Shown here: positions 32,392 through 40,205 of the stretch, piece by piece | Layout: every line of letters starts with the position of its first letter | Numbering within the stretch: position 1 is the stretch's first letter | Assembly (NCBI RefSeq): GCF_002259415.1 | Contig: NZ_NPFY01000046.1 | Coordinates: 1-40,623 of the forward strand | Direction: 5' to 3' | Origin: Rhodococcus sp. 14-2470-1b | GTDB lineage: Bacteria > Actinomycetota > Actinomycetes > Mycobacteriales > Mycobacteriaceae | Length of the DNA stretch: 40,623 nucleotides | Translations under genes and position numbers: made by a program | The notes under the pieces: generated by a model | What the model saw: the letters and a program-made list of their open reading frames with translations, nothing else | Database searches by the model: none | Told to the model about the DNA's origin: nothing

Positions 32392-32823
32392 ATGAGAACG
32401 CAGGAGGACTTCGAGAACTGGGACAGCTTCGTCGAAGAGCAGGGGGTGGAATACCGCACCCAGGCTCACGAGCTCGATCGACGGTACGGCTCGGACTTTC
32501 TGCACTTCGTCTGTGCATGCGACTACGAGTACGGCTTCCATAACGTCGTTCCCACGGAGCAGCAGCGAACTGTCGTCGCCGAGATCTACCGGCGCTCTGA
32601 AGCTTTGGCCGAGATTGCCAACCACCACGAACGCCGGATTGCCACAGCGCAAGAGTTCGGAGGGTACGTCGACGAGCTCACCAGTACCCGGTCGACAGCT
32701 TGGCACCGATCATGCGGCGGGACGGTCCCCGATCTGGTCGACGATGGGAGTGCCGAGGCGGCGCTGCAGCTGCTGGCTGGAGATCTTGAAAGCGTTAGAA
32801 GTCAAGCACGTGCGCTGAATTAA
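32392..32823 (+). CDS. Hypothetical acidic protein
   Basis: 143 residues from ATG 32392 (MRTQEDFENWDSFVEEQGVE). Helical and acidic, with DRRYGSDFLHFVCACDYEYGF and a heptad-like RRSEALAEIANHHERRIATAQEF. GAGGT precedes the start. It overlaps the convergent membrane gene by four bases at the stops. No family is recognised. Confidence 0.55.
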   Translation: MRTQEDFENWDSFVEEQGVEYRTQAHELDRRYGSDFLHFVCACDYEYGFHNVVPTEQQRTVVAEIYRRSEALAEIANHHERRIATAQEFGGYVDELTSTRSTAWHRSCGGTVPDLVDDGSAEAALQLLAGDLESVRSQARALN

Positions 32824-33461
32824 CTATGCGCAATCTGTACCGCGATGTGCCTGGACGCGTACGTCGCGGACCAAAAAGTGAGACCAAATCCGGCGACGAG
32901 AACACCTAGAATAGGTGCAGCATATCCAGCGTCGTTGTCGGACTGATCCACGCCCCCTGAGATGGACATCCCACCTAGGAGCAGAAGACCTATCCCGATG
33001 ACTGCGGCGAAGATTCCTATCCATCCGACGACGCCAGCAAGCAGGTCAAGGAGTTGATCTGCACCGACGGCAATCAACGCAATCAGCAGGCCTGCAACGA
33101 AGAGTGCCGTAATAACGGCAGTCTTGGCTGCCGGATTCCACGCTGAAATCGAGAATGCATTATTCAATACATCAATTATTCCTCCCGTTTCCGCAGGAAA
33201 CGGAGACAGTCCTTTCGGGTGCGGGGTGGACATCAGTTGAATAAATGCATAAAGACACGCCACGGAGAGAGAAGCGGACACTACGAACTGGAGAAAGTGA
33301 AGAAATATGAGTGGGATACGATCTGCGGCTACGTCACTCAGTCGGTTCATCTGCGCAGACACAGACCTGAACAGGTCGAGCCAACCAAGCGCGGCCAGGA
33401 CCAGTGAGAACAGGGTAATCAGCACAGCGGGGACGCCAGCTAACTTCAGCAGTCCAAACAA
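32820..33461 (-). CDS. Polytopic membrane protein
   Basis: 213 residues from TTG 33461 with AGGAAAG upstream. Five hydrophobic segments: AGVPAVLITLFSLVLAALGW, FLHFLQFVVSASLSVACLYAF, AVITALFVAGLLIALIAVGA, GWIGIFAAVIGIGLLLLGG and ILGVLVAGFGLTFWSATYA. Codons are AT-richer than those of the transfer genes. No family or catalytic residues are recognised. Lying among defence-like genes it may be a membrane effector, but this rests on position alone. Confidence 0.65.
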   Translation of the reverse strand: MFGLLKLAGVPAVLITLFSLVLAALGWLDLFRSVSAQMNRLSDVAADRIPLIFLHFLQFVVSASLSVACLYAFIQLMSTPHPKGLSPFPAETGGIIDVLNNAFSISAWNPAAKTAVITALFVAGLLIALIAVGADQLLDLLAGVVGWIGIFAAVIGIGLLLLGGMSISGGVDQSDNDAGYAAPILGVLVAGFGLTFWSATYASRHIAVQIAHS

Positions 33462-33510
33462 AAGACTTTCCTAGGAGAGGTCCACGAGATTTCCTATTCG
33501 AGATCATACT

Positions 33511-33670
33511 TCACGTAGTCATCTGCGGATGCGCGTTGAATTTATACCACTCTGCTGGCGTGGCGTCTCTGTAGTAGCCCATGTAGCCATCGTGTTCGCG
33601 GTCCGTAGAGGAGAGCAGGACCGCCGCATTCGTTCTGCCCGCCTCGATGTCGGTGGACCGTAAGCTCCGC
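33511..33670 (-). other. Possible coding fragment
   Basis: About 50 codons ending at 33511 (DREHDGYMGYYRDATPAEWY) look coding, but the frame has no start and merges upstream into antisense-like sequence beside the winged-helix gene's 3' end. Probably a gene remnant. Confidence 0.25.
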
Positions 33671-33706
33671 GATGGACGTGGCAGAGGCGAAGCTTCCGCT
33701 CGTGCC

Positions 33707-34558
33707 CTAGGTGATGATTGACGAGGTGAGTTCCGTGATGCGCTGTGCGGCCTCTTGACTGATTTCTGCGCGCACGTGCGTCGCGATGGGAACGAGCGCC
33801 TGCTTGATCCAGGCAAGGCCTCTGCGCATTCCCTTAGCGATGACACCGTCGATATCTTCGATCACATCCGCTCTGACGAAGTCGTCGACCGGAGCGGTTG
33901 CCACCGATTCACGGATCTGCTGCAGAGCTTCGAGCGCCTGCTCGATTGATATTCCAGACGTCACATTGGACGTAACCGTGTGGCCGGAGCCGCCAACTAC
34001 CTGGTTAGCGATCGTGCCGTAGTTGTTGGCGGTGTTCGTGGTGACCGTTCCTGCTGCCCGACCGTTCGGATCGCTGATCGGACTGTCGGCGCGCAAGGCC
34101 GCCCGCCCACTGGGCTTCAGCTCCAAGTGGAAGAATTTCCCGTCGGCTCTAGTGTGGCCGGTCAGGCGGTTCGCGTCGACGAGTTCAGATGCGGCTTCGT
34201 CAAGCTCGGACTTGGTCAGAGACCCGGTGAAGTCGTGGGCCATCGGGTCGGTGGCCAAGCCGTCTAGCGAGTAGTTGGTGCGCAGCCATTCGAGGACGCG
34301 GCGTTGCGCCAGTTCCGCTCGATAAGCTCGGCGGACTTGGCGAGCGACAGTCATTCCGTGAGGTGTGAGGATGAAGTCGAAGTCGCCGTCTTCTGTGCCG
34401 TTCATGGTTAACGTCTCGGCGATAAGGCCTTGGCTGTGTAGCTCGTCGTAGATGGAACGCGCGTCGGTTCTGACTACGACATCTTCTGGAAGTGCCGCAG
34501 CTCGCGGGTTGTCGGCCAGCCATCGCAGCGCCCGCATCGCTTCGAAACTCATTCTCAT
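33707..34558 (-). CDS. Two winged-helix-like domains plus Gly/Asn-rich motif and helical tail
   Basis: 283 residues from ATG 34558; upstream frame sequence to 34855 is not coding-like. A TACAGT hexamer (34571-34566) lies seven bases before the ATG, so a leaderless mRNA is likely. Residues 1-75 (MRALRWLADNP...IYDELHSQGLI...FDFILTPHGM) and 85-160 (VLEWLRTNYS...DEAASELVDANRL...FHLELKPSGRAAL) each have winged-helix form. Then a linker NNYGTIANQVVGGSGHTVT, Gly/Asn-rich and resembling short amyloid-like signalling motifs, and a C-terminal helix bundle (LEALQQIRESV...AEISQEAAQRITELTSSI). It may be a sensor or adaptor of a defence system (inference). Confidence 0.6.
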   Translation of the reverse strand: MRMSFEAMRALRWLADNPRAAALPEDVVVRTDARSIYDELHSQGLIAETLTMNGTEDGDFDFILTPHGMTVARQVRRAYRAELAQRRVLEWLRTNYSLDGLATDPMAHDFTGSLTKSELDEAASELVDANRLTGHTRADGKFFHLELKPSGRAALRADSPISDPNGRAAGTVTTNTANNYGTIANQVVGGSGHTVTSNVTSGISIEQALEALQQIRESVATAPVDDFVRADVIEDIDGVIAKGMRRGLAWIKQALVPIATHVRAEISQEAAQRITELTSSIIT

Positions 34559-35051
34559 TCGATCGACTGTAGTCAAGGGAAGGTGCGGGCGTAGTGCCTT
34601 GAAAGAACGTGTGTCGGGTGTCTGCGCCTTCATTCCCGGCCGCCTATTGACCGGTCCCTTCATCGGAAGTCGAAGCGCTTCTGTCTGGGGCGTCGACGGG
34701 GTTGAGTGACGGTGGTGGCGGAAGGTCGACGTATGAGCGGAGCTTGAGAATAAATGATAGTGACAATCATTGCCGATAATATAGATTATGTCGGGTATAG
34801 CTCTGCATATTGCATCTGATGAATCATTTCGCTCCAGCAAACTGACTGCGCGCATCTCGGGTGAAGCACGAAATCAGTTCAGCATGAGGATGTTACGTGC
34901 TGTTTGGAACGCCGTCCGTTCGGACGTCCTTCTCAATGAATTGTCAGCCTGTAGTTCTCGCTGTTCAACGTCATTCTCTGGCAGTGCTATTGACAGTGAT
35001 GATTCATCTGATGAATCATTGATTCGTTGAACGAGACGGTGAAGGGATGTC
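34559..35051. other. AT-rich intergenic region before the recombinase gene
   Basis: No gene is supported. The stretch 34750-34830 is markedly AT-rich, with AATGAT-N7-ATCATT at about 34752-34770. A 16-base word, CATCTGATGAATCATT, occurs at 34813-34828 and again at 35005-35020, 192 bases apart. This layout could be a recombination (attachment-like) region, an operator region for the recombinase operon, or both. Confidence 0.45.
34999..35019. promoter_or_regulatory. 21-bp palindrome upstream of recombinase gene
   Basis: Arms ATGATTCATC / GATGAATCAT around a single T, ending 32 bases before the recombinase ATG. Half of it is repeated at 34813. It is a likely binding site for the Cro-like protein or the recombinase. 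Confidence 0.55.
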
Positions 35052-36155
35052 ATGGGGGTCGACAGGAGCGGTCGCGTAGTCCTAGTCGAGTCGGTGACGC
35101 CTCTGCATCCCGAGGAGCAAACGGTCGAGGAGATGCTCACGGGATGGCGGAACCAGCAGCTGTGCCGAAATCTGCAGCTCGGGACCATCGAGCAACGACA
35201 GCAGGTGGTCGTGCGGTTCATCGATTACACCAACGAGTTCCCGTGGGCATGGACGCCGGCCATGGTCGAGGAATACTTCGGAGACCTTCGCTCGATCCGA
35301 CGAATCGCGCACTCGACGATCCGCAGCTATCAGACCTCGCTCAAGCTGTTCTGCTCCTACATCAGCAACCCCGAATACGGGTGGGATCGCCTGTGTGAGA
35401 GTCGTTTCGGTACGCACCCTGCTCAGGTGTTCTTCGAGTGGAACACCGCAGCACACGTCCAGGACAACGAGCAGACACCGGCCAAGCGTGCCTTCACCAA
35501 GACCGAGCTGCAACTGTTGTTCGACCACTCCGACGCCCAGGTCGAGACGATCGGAGCGACAGGGCGCAAGGGGTGGCTGCCGGCGTACCGTGACGCGGTG
35601 ATGCTCAAACTCGCCTACTCCTACGGGCTGCGGTTCAACGAAGTACGTCACCTGCAGACCGTCGACTTCGCCCGCAATCCCCACGCACGCGAGTTCGGCC
35701 GCTTCGGAGTGGTCAACGTGCGTTACGGCAAAGCCACACGCGGGTCACCCCCGAAACGGCGTAGCGTCCTGACGGTTTTCGACTGGACACCTGAGATCGT
35801 CGAGGATTGGCTCACCCACGGCCAGCCCTATCTCGATGCGGGACTCGATCTGTTCCCGTCCGAACGTGGTGCGCTCGTTGCCGAATCGACCCTGATACGT
35901 CGGTTCCGGCGTTACTGTACCGAGCTGCGGCTCTCCCCCGGGCTGGACCTGCACTCACTGCGTCGCTCGTACGCCACCCACCTGATCGAAGACGGCTGGG
36001 ATCCGCTATTCGTGCAACAGCAGATGGGTCACGAGCACGCCAGCACCACCTCCCTCTACACGTGCGTGTCGAGCGACTTCCGCACTCGAACATTGCGGCG
36101 AGCGTTGGATGCGACCGTGAGCGACGCTCTCGGTATGGAAGGAGAAATCTCGTGA
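35052..36155 (+). CDS. Tyrosine recombinase/integrase
   Basis: 367 residues; GAAGGG precedes ATG 35052. The N-terminal SAM-like domain (about 23-110) is followed by the catalytic domain with a full set: R194 in SYGLRFNEVRHL, a Lys in VNVRYGKATRG (~227), H301-S-L-R304, H327 in MGHEHASTTSLY and nucleophile Y336. It should cut and rejoin DNA. It heads a coupled trio; the stop overlaps the HTH start as GTGA. The trio order resembles Tn554-like and other actinobacterial multi-recombinase elements. Confidence 0.88.
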   Translation: MGVDRSGRVVLVESVTPLHPEEQTVEEMLTGWRNQQLCRNLQLGTIEQRQQVVVRFIDYTNEFPWAWTPAMVEEYFGDLRSIRRIAHSTIRSYQTSLKLFCSYISNPEYGWDRLCESRFGTHPAQVFFEWNTAAHVQDNEQTPAKRAFTKTELQLLFDHSDAQVETIGATGRKGWLPAYRDAVMLKLAYSYGLRFNEVRHLQTVDFARNPHAREFGRFGVVNVRYGKATRGSPPKRRSVLTVFDWTPEIVEDWLTHGQPYLDAGLDLFPSERGALVAESTLIRRFRRYCTELRLSPGLDLHSLRRSYATHLIEDGWDPLFVQQQMGHEHASTTSLYTCVSSDFRTRTLRRALDATVSDALGMEGEIS

Positions 36156-36490
36156 AACGCACCGTCGACTACACCTGGCGCCTACCCGAGCTGATGGCCG
36201 CACACGGTATGCACAACAGCACGGACCTCATCCCCCGCCTACTCGAACGAGGAATCGCCCTCTCCCGTCCACAGGTCTACCGCCTCGTCACGCAACGACC
36301 CGAACGTGTCTCGCTGCAGATGATGGCAGCGCTCTGCGACATCTTTGGTTGCGGAATGCAGGACCTGGTCACCGTCACCGCAGCTGACGAACGCAAGAAG
36401 CGAACTGCAACTTCATCGGCACCGAACGTCGTCGAGCTCAACAAGACAGTCCGACCGCGGCGCGCCCGGGTGGTCCGCGATGACCATTGA
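36152..36490 (+). CDS. Cro/XRE-like HTH protein of the recombinase operon
   Basis: 112 residues from GTG 36152, overlapping the recombinase stop. Helices LPELMAAHGM, LIPRLLERGIALSRPQVYRLVTQRPERVSLQMMAALCDIFGCGMQDLV form the Cro-type HTH often annotated 'XRE family' beside integrases. It probably binds recombination sites or represses the operon. The tail is basic (VRPRRARVVRDDH). It overlaps the next gene by 11 bases. Confidence 0.78.
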   Translation: MKRTVDYTWRLPELMAAHGMHNSTDLIPRLLERGIALSRPQVYRLVTQRPERVSLQMMAALCDIFGCGMQDLVTVTAADERKKRTATSSAPNVVELNKTVRPRRARVVRDDH

Positions 36491-37958
36491 GATTCGACCC
36501 CGCAACACCGTTCGGGGGCGACCGAGAACCGGTGGCGGATTCACCTGCGATCGATGCGGACGTGAGGCCGGTAAACCGCGCGTGCGCTGGCCCGACGGGA
36601 AGATCTGCGGAACATGCTTCCACGCAGCAGTGCGCATCCACGGATACTGCGCAGCGTGTGGTGTCGAGCGAATGCTTCCCGGACGAGTCGAGGACAGAGC
36701 GGTCTGTGTCGACTGCGCCGGTATCGAGACCGACTTCCACTGCACCCGGTGCGGCACCGAAGCCGAGCACTACAGGCGCGGCATCTGCGCACGCTGCGCC
36801 CTCCGCGACGACCTCACCTCGCTGCTTCTCGACAACCCCGCCGATCCTGCCGCAATGCACACACTGGTGGGCATCTTCTGCGCCGTGCACCGCCCCGAAA
36901 GCATCCACACCTGGAAACGATCCGCCAAGGTGCACGAGCTGTTGCGCCAGCTGGCAACCGGTCAGATTCCGATGACCCACGAAGGCCTAGACAGCGTCGG
37001 CGACGATCGCCGCACAATGCACCTGCGGGGAATCCTCGAACATCACCAGCTGATTCTGCCGCGTGACCGCTACCTCGCCCTCTTCGAGGACTGGATCGCC
37101 GCAAAGATGACCGCCATCGATGACGGCTCGGTTCGGCGCTACGCCGAACAGTTTGCGACCTGGCACCACCTCAAACGAGTCCGCGCGATCGCAGCCGTAG
37201 GCAAACCCACCCGCGGACCTGTCCACGCCTCCAAACAGGACATCACCGAAGCCATCAAGTTTCTGACCTGGCTCCACGACACCCAAAGCCGCACCGCCGC
37301 GACATGCCGCCAACTCGACGTCGATGAATGGCTCGCCACCGGACCCACCACACGCCAGTTGATTCGAACGTTCTTCGTCTGGGCAAAGAGAACCCGCATC
37401 AATCGGTCGGTGACAATCGCGCACCGCTCCCCCGCCCCGACAATCACTTTCACCCAAGACGAGCGACTGCACTGGATCCGTGAACTCCTCACCGGCAGCA
37501 GTGAATCGCTTCCGTATCGAGTGGCCGGCATTCTTCTCCTGCTCTACGCCCAACCGATGGTCAAGATTGCCGCACTCCGCACCGATCAAGTCACTACCGA
37601 CACCGACGGACTGTGGATCACCCTCGGTGCCGAACCAGCCCCGGTACCCGAACCCTTCGCGGTGCTTCTTCGAGGTCATATCGCCTCACGCACAACGCAA
37701 CTCACCGGTACTGACACCGGCTGGCTGTTCCCCAGCGTCCGCACCGGCCGCCACCTGCACCCCAACACGATGATGGGCCGAATCCGATCATTGGGAATCA
37801 ATCTGCTCGGCGCGCGCACGACGTCGCTTCGTACCCTCGTCACCCAGGTGCCACCGCCGCTCGCCGCGGAAATGCTCGGATACAGCTACTCCGTCGCCCA
37901 CCGCCACGCCGAATTGGCAGCGCAGCCGTGGGCGCGGTACTCCGCGCAGCGGAAGTAG
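36480..37958 (+). CDS. Zinc-ribbon protein with recombinase-like C-terminus
   Basis: 492 residues. The first ~115 carry repeated CxxC ribbons (CDRCG, CGTC, CAACG, CVDC, CTRCG, CARC). After a helical middle, the C-terminal ~220 residues resemble a degenerate tyrosine-recombinase catalytic domain: PYRVAGILLLLYAQPMVKIAALRTDQV, GWLFPSVRTGRHLHPN, ARTTSLRTLVTQVPPPLAAEMLGYSYSVAHRH and a final WARYSA. The usual catalytic Arg of box I and the H-x-x-R are not intact, so it may be an accessory subunit steering the upstream recombinase to its target (inference). Confidence 0.7.
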   Translation: MTIEIRPRNTVRGRPRTGGGFTCDRCGREAGKPRVRWPDGKICGTCFHAAVRIHGYCAACGVERMLPGRVEDRAVCVDCAGIETDFHCTRCGTEAEHYRRGICARCALRDDLTSLLLDNPADPAAMHTLVGIFCAVHRPESIHTWKRSAKVHELLRQLATGQIPMTHEGLDSVGDDRRTMHLRGILEHHQLILPRDRYLALFEDWIAAKMTAIDDGSVRRYAEQFATWHHLKRVRAIAAVGKPTRGPVHASKQDITEAIKFLTWLHDTQSRTAATCRQLDVDEWLATGPTTRQLIRTFFVWAKRTRINRSVTIAHRSPAPTITFTQDERLHWIRELLTGSSESLPYRVAGILLLLYAQPMVKIAALRTDQVTTDTDGLWITLGAEPAPVPEPFAVLLRGHIASRTTQLTGTDTGWLFPSVRTGRHLHPNTMMGRIRSLGINLLGARTTSLRTLVTQVPPPLAAEMLGYSYSVAHRHAELAAQPWARYSAQRK

Positions 37959-37980
37959 TCTCCAGCTCGGGTGACCACCG

Positions 37981-39312
37981 TCAAGCTTGCCTATTTGTGG
38001 ATCGGCGGCGTGGGCGCTGCCACATCGAATGAAATTCACCATTGCCTGCGATTGCGTTCGAGAAGGTCGGCGGAGCGGGTAGTCGGGCATTTGGGTTTGG
38101 GTTGTATTCGAGCGTGTATATGGTGTCGGACTTGAGAGCCATGCGGTTGGGTCTGTGATGCAGCACCCCAGACAGCCAGGCGTATCGCGGATTTGCCCAC
38201 ATCCGTTTCTCGATCGTGAGGCCGAGAAGGTCCCATGTGTCAGTGAATTCCTCAGACCCAGTGGAAATTTGGGGTGCGGTCGATGCAAGTGCGAGAAAAT
38301 GCGGTGAGGTGGGGTCGTGCTGTCGCTTCTTTCGGTCAATTGATTTGCGAAGCGATTCGAAGGCGGCGGCACGGTCATCGTCGTTGAAGCAAGGGTTGAC
38401 GGAGTACCCGAAGGCGTGGCCGATGGACGGGCCTGAGGTGAAGGGTAGCCCGCCGTTAGCGTCTACTGCGTCCCAGTCGATGTTGCTGTCGTCTGCGAAG
38501 TGGAGCATGGGTCGCCAAGTCGCCCGGATGGGTCGTTCTGCGGCGTCGGGGGTCGTCGTAATCTGACCAGAATCACTGTTGCACACCATGTCGCAGAACT
38601 CATGGCTCCACAGTGTCGACACCAGGTCTTTGGGCGATCCGATCGGCAGTTCGACACGAATGTTCCGAGCAACGTCGCGTTTGCGCATTCGCGCGGAGAG
38701 CGTTGTACTGATCATGTTGCTCATCCGCTGCCAAGCCGCGTAGGCCTCCCAGTGCCATACGGTCACTTCTATCGTGACAAGACCTTCAGGCATCCGAAAG
38801 CCGTAGTCAGGGGACATCGGCTGGTTGCCTTTGCTGGGCCTCCAATCGCTCGGAACCAGTGGCTCGAGCAACACCGGAGTCATGCGTAACGCGAGGACAC
38901 TGCCAACCTCGAGTTCCGCAAGCGCCTCCTCGTACCCGTGGTCATCAACCGGGCGCAGCACGCTCTTGATGCGCTGAATGATTGTCCGCCCGACCCCCGG
39001 CGAGACGTTCCCCGCGAGACGTTGCAGCATGTCAGCGATATTTATCAAGTAGTTCGTTGATTGTCCGTATCCGACGCCCCGCCAATGGTTGCCGAGCGGA
39101 CCCACCGGGTCCTCCGCCCAAGCCACATCATCGACGAACTCGAGAACTTGCCGGTAAAATTGCTGTACTTGCACGACTTCTTCTGGGCCACCTTCGCCCA
39201 GGTTTGCTGCCTCGGCGAGCGCCACAGGGTCGCTGTTGTGGAAGTAGTTGTGCGGCGGATCTTCCGGGGTGCTCACGGACGGTGGGTCTGCGGAATCGGG
39301 GTCTGACGGCAT
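37981..39312 (-). CDS. Hypothetical protein with possible restriction-endonuclease core
   Basis: 443 residues from ATG 39312 (MPSDPDSADPPSVSTPEDPP); the open frame continues upstream to 39729 only because it reads through a soxR remnant. The middle SPDYGFRMPEGLVTIEVTVWHWEAYAAWQRM has the strand pair D...E-x-T of some PD-(D/E)XK nucleases, with flanking helices. The C-half contains WANPRYAWLSGVLHHR and TIYTLEYNPN, consistent with a full, intact protein. No family is recognised. It converges on the recombinase trio with a 22-base gap. Confidence 0.6.
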   Translation of the reverse strand: MPSDPDSADPPSVSTPEDPPHNYFHNSDPVALAEAANLGEGGPEEVVQVQQFYRQVLEFVDDVAWAEDPVGPLGNHWRGVGYGQSTNYLINIADMLQRLAGNVSPGVGRTIIQRIKSVLRPVDDHGYEEALAELEVGSVLALRMTPVLLEPLVPSDWRPSKGNQPMSPDYGFRMPEGLVTIEVTVWHWEAYAAWQRMSNMISTTLSARMRKRDVARNIRVELPIGSPKDLVSTLWSHEFCDMVCNSDSGQITTTPDAAERPIRATWRPMLHFADDSNIDWDAVDANGGLPFTSGPSIGHAFGYSVNPCFNDDDRAAAFESLRKSIDRKKRQHDPTSPHFLALASTAPQISTGSEEFTDTWDLLGLTIEKRMWANPRYAWLSGVLHHRPNRMALKSDTIYTLEYNPNPNARLPAPPTFSNAIAGNGEFHSMWQRPRRRSTNRQA

Positions 39313-39455
39313 GCTGAAGGCTACCGGGATTCCTTCGGGTAATGCACTGCGACCGGGGCCGCGTGTCGGGTCACTGCGTTGCGGCGAGTCCGCCGGACCT
39401 TCGTGGTGAGCGACGGGTCTACTTTCGTAGCCGTTGCGCACCCGGTGCCTTCGGC

Positions 39456-39633
39456 CCAGTACGTCGGCGGGGTTCGACATTGGGAACAAGGTCAAGGACA
39501 GGCTTCCGCAACCGATGCAGTTGGAGAAGTTGTCACGAAGCGCGGTGAGTTCTTCGATTTGTTCGGTGAGGTCGTCGCGCCACTGCCGCGAAATCCAGGT
39601 CGAAATGCGTGCCGTTCTTGACCTCAAGTGCGC
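39456..39633 (-). pseudogene. soxR: C-terminal remnant of a SoxR-type regulator
   Basis: The translation STWISRQWRDDLTEQIEELT, then LRDNFSNCIGCGSLSLTLFP and NPADVLG matches the dimerisation helix and [2Fe-2S] loop of SoxR (RW...L...I..L..LRD.L..CIGCGCLSL..C...NP.D). Two of the four cluster cysteines are lost (CGS for CGC; LF for xC), the HTH domain is missing, and the frame runs on into unrelated sequence. It is a decayed end left by an insertion or deletion. Confidence 0.7.
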
Positions 39634-39654
39634 TTCATGTTGTGAAATGCCGTC

Positions 39655-40068
39655 ATGAACATATCCAGCACGAGCACTGGCGACATCGATGAACTGGTTT
39701 CCCTTGTGGCAGAACTCGAACGCACGCAACGTGCAGAGGATGTCGATGCATTCCTGGCACTGTTCGACGATGACGCAGTGTGGGTCACGGCCGGTGGAGC
39801 CCGGCTTATCGGCAAAGCGACCATCGCAGCTTTCACAAGAGAGGTGCTACCTGGCGCGTTTGCCGACGGCAGTGTCCGATACGACGTCGAGCACGTCAGA
39901 TTCATCACCGACGATGTTGCTTTGACAGGTGTGAACCAGGAATACCTGACCGCTGGTGGGGACTCACTGTCCCCACCTCGAAAGGGGAAGCCGACCTATC
40001 TCTGGCATCGACACGATGGTCGGTGGCTCATTGCAAGCGGACAGAACACAGCCGTCCCGATTGCCTGA
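39655..40068 (+). CDS. SnoaL-like / SgcJ-EcaC family protein
   Basis: 137 residues. DIDELVSLVAELERTQRAEDVDAFLALFDDDAVWVTAGG, then GKATIAAF, a long strand FITDDVALTGVNQEYLTAG and HDGRWLIASGQNTAV follow the cystatin-like SnoaL/DUF4440 fold of small hydrolases and isomerases. Substrate unknown. It converges on an HxlR regulator gene, a common pairing for small enzyme genes. Confidence 0.75.
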   Translation: MNISSTSTGDIDELVSLVAELERTQRAEDVDAFLALFDDDAVWVTAGGARLIGKATIAAFTREVLPGAFADGSVRYDVEHVRFITDDVALTGVNQEYLTAGGDSLSPPRKGKPTYLWHRHDGRWLIASGQNTAVPIA

Positions 40069-40205
40069 GTCTCTGCTGCACGCCTTTCCGACAGCATTGT
40101 GCTAATTGACCGAACTCCCAAGTCCGGCCACTGCGAGCGAAACATCTCCTCCTGGGCAGTCGAAAAGGACCCGATCCATTCATCCATCCTCGAGGCGGGA
40201 TGGAA

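Noticed and set aside
34704..38000. Terminal inverted repeats around the recombinase trio (shared GACGGTGGT)
   Set aside because: Only nine bases match, a level expected by chance in GC-rich DNA.
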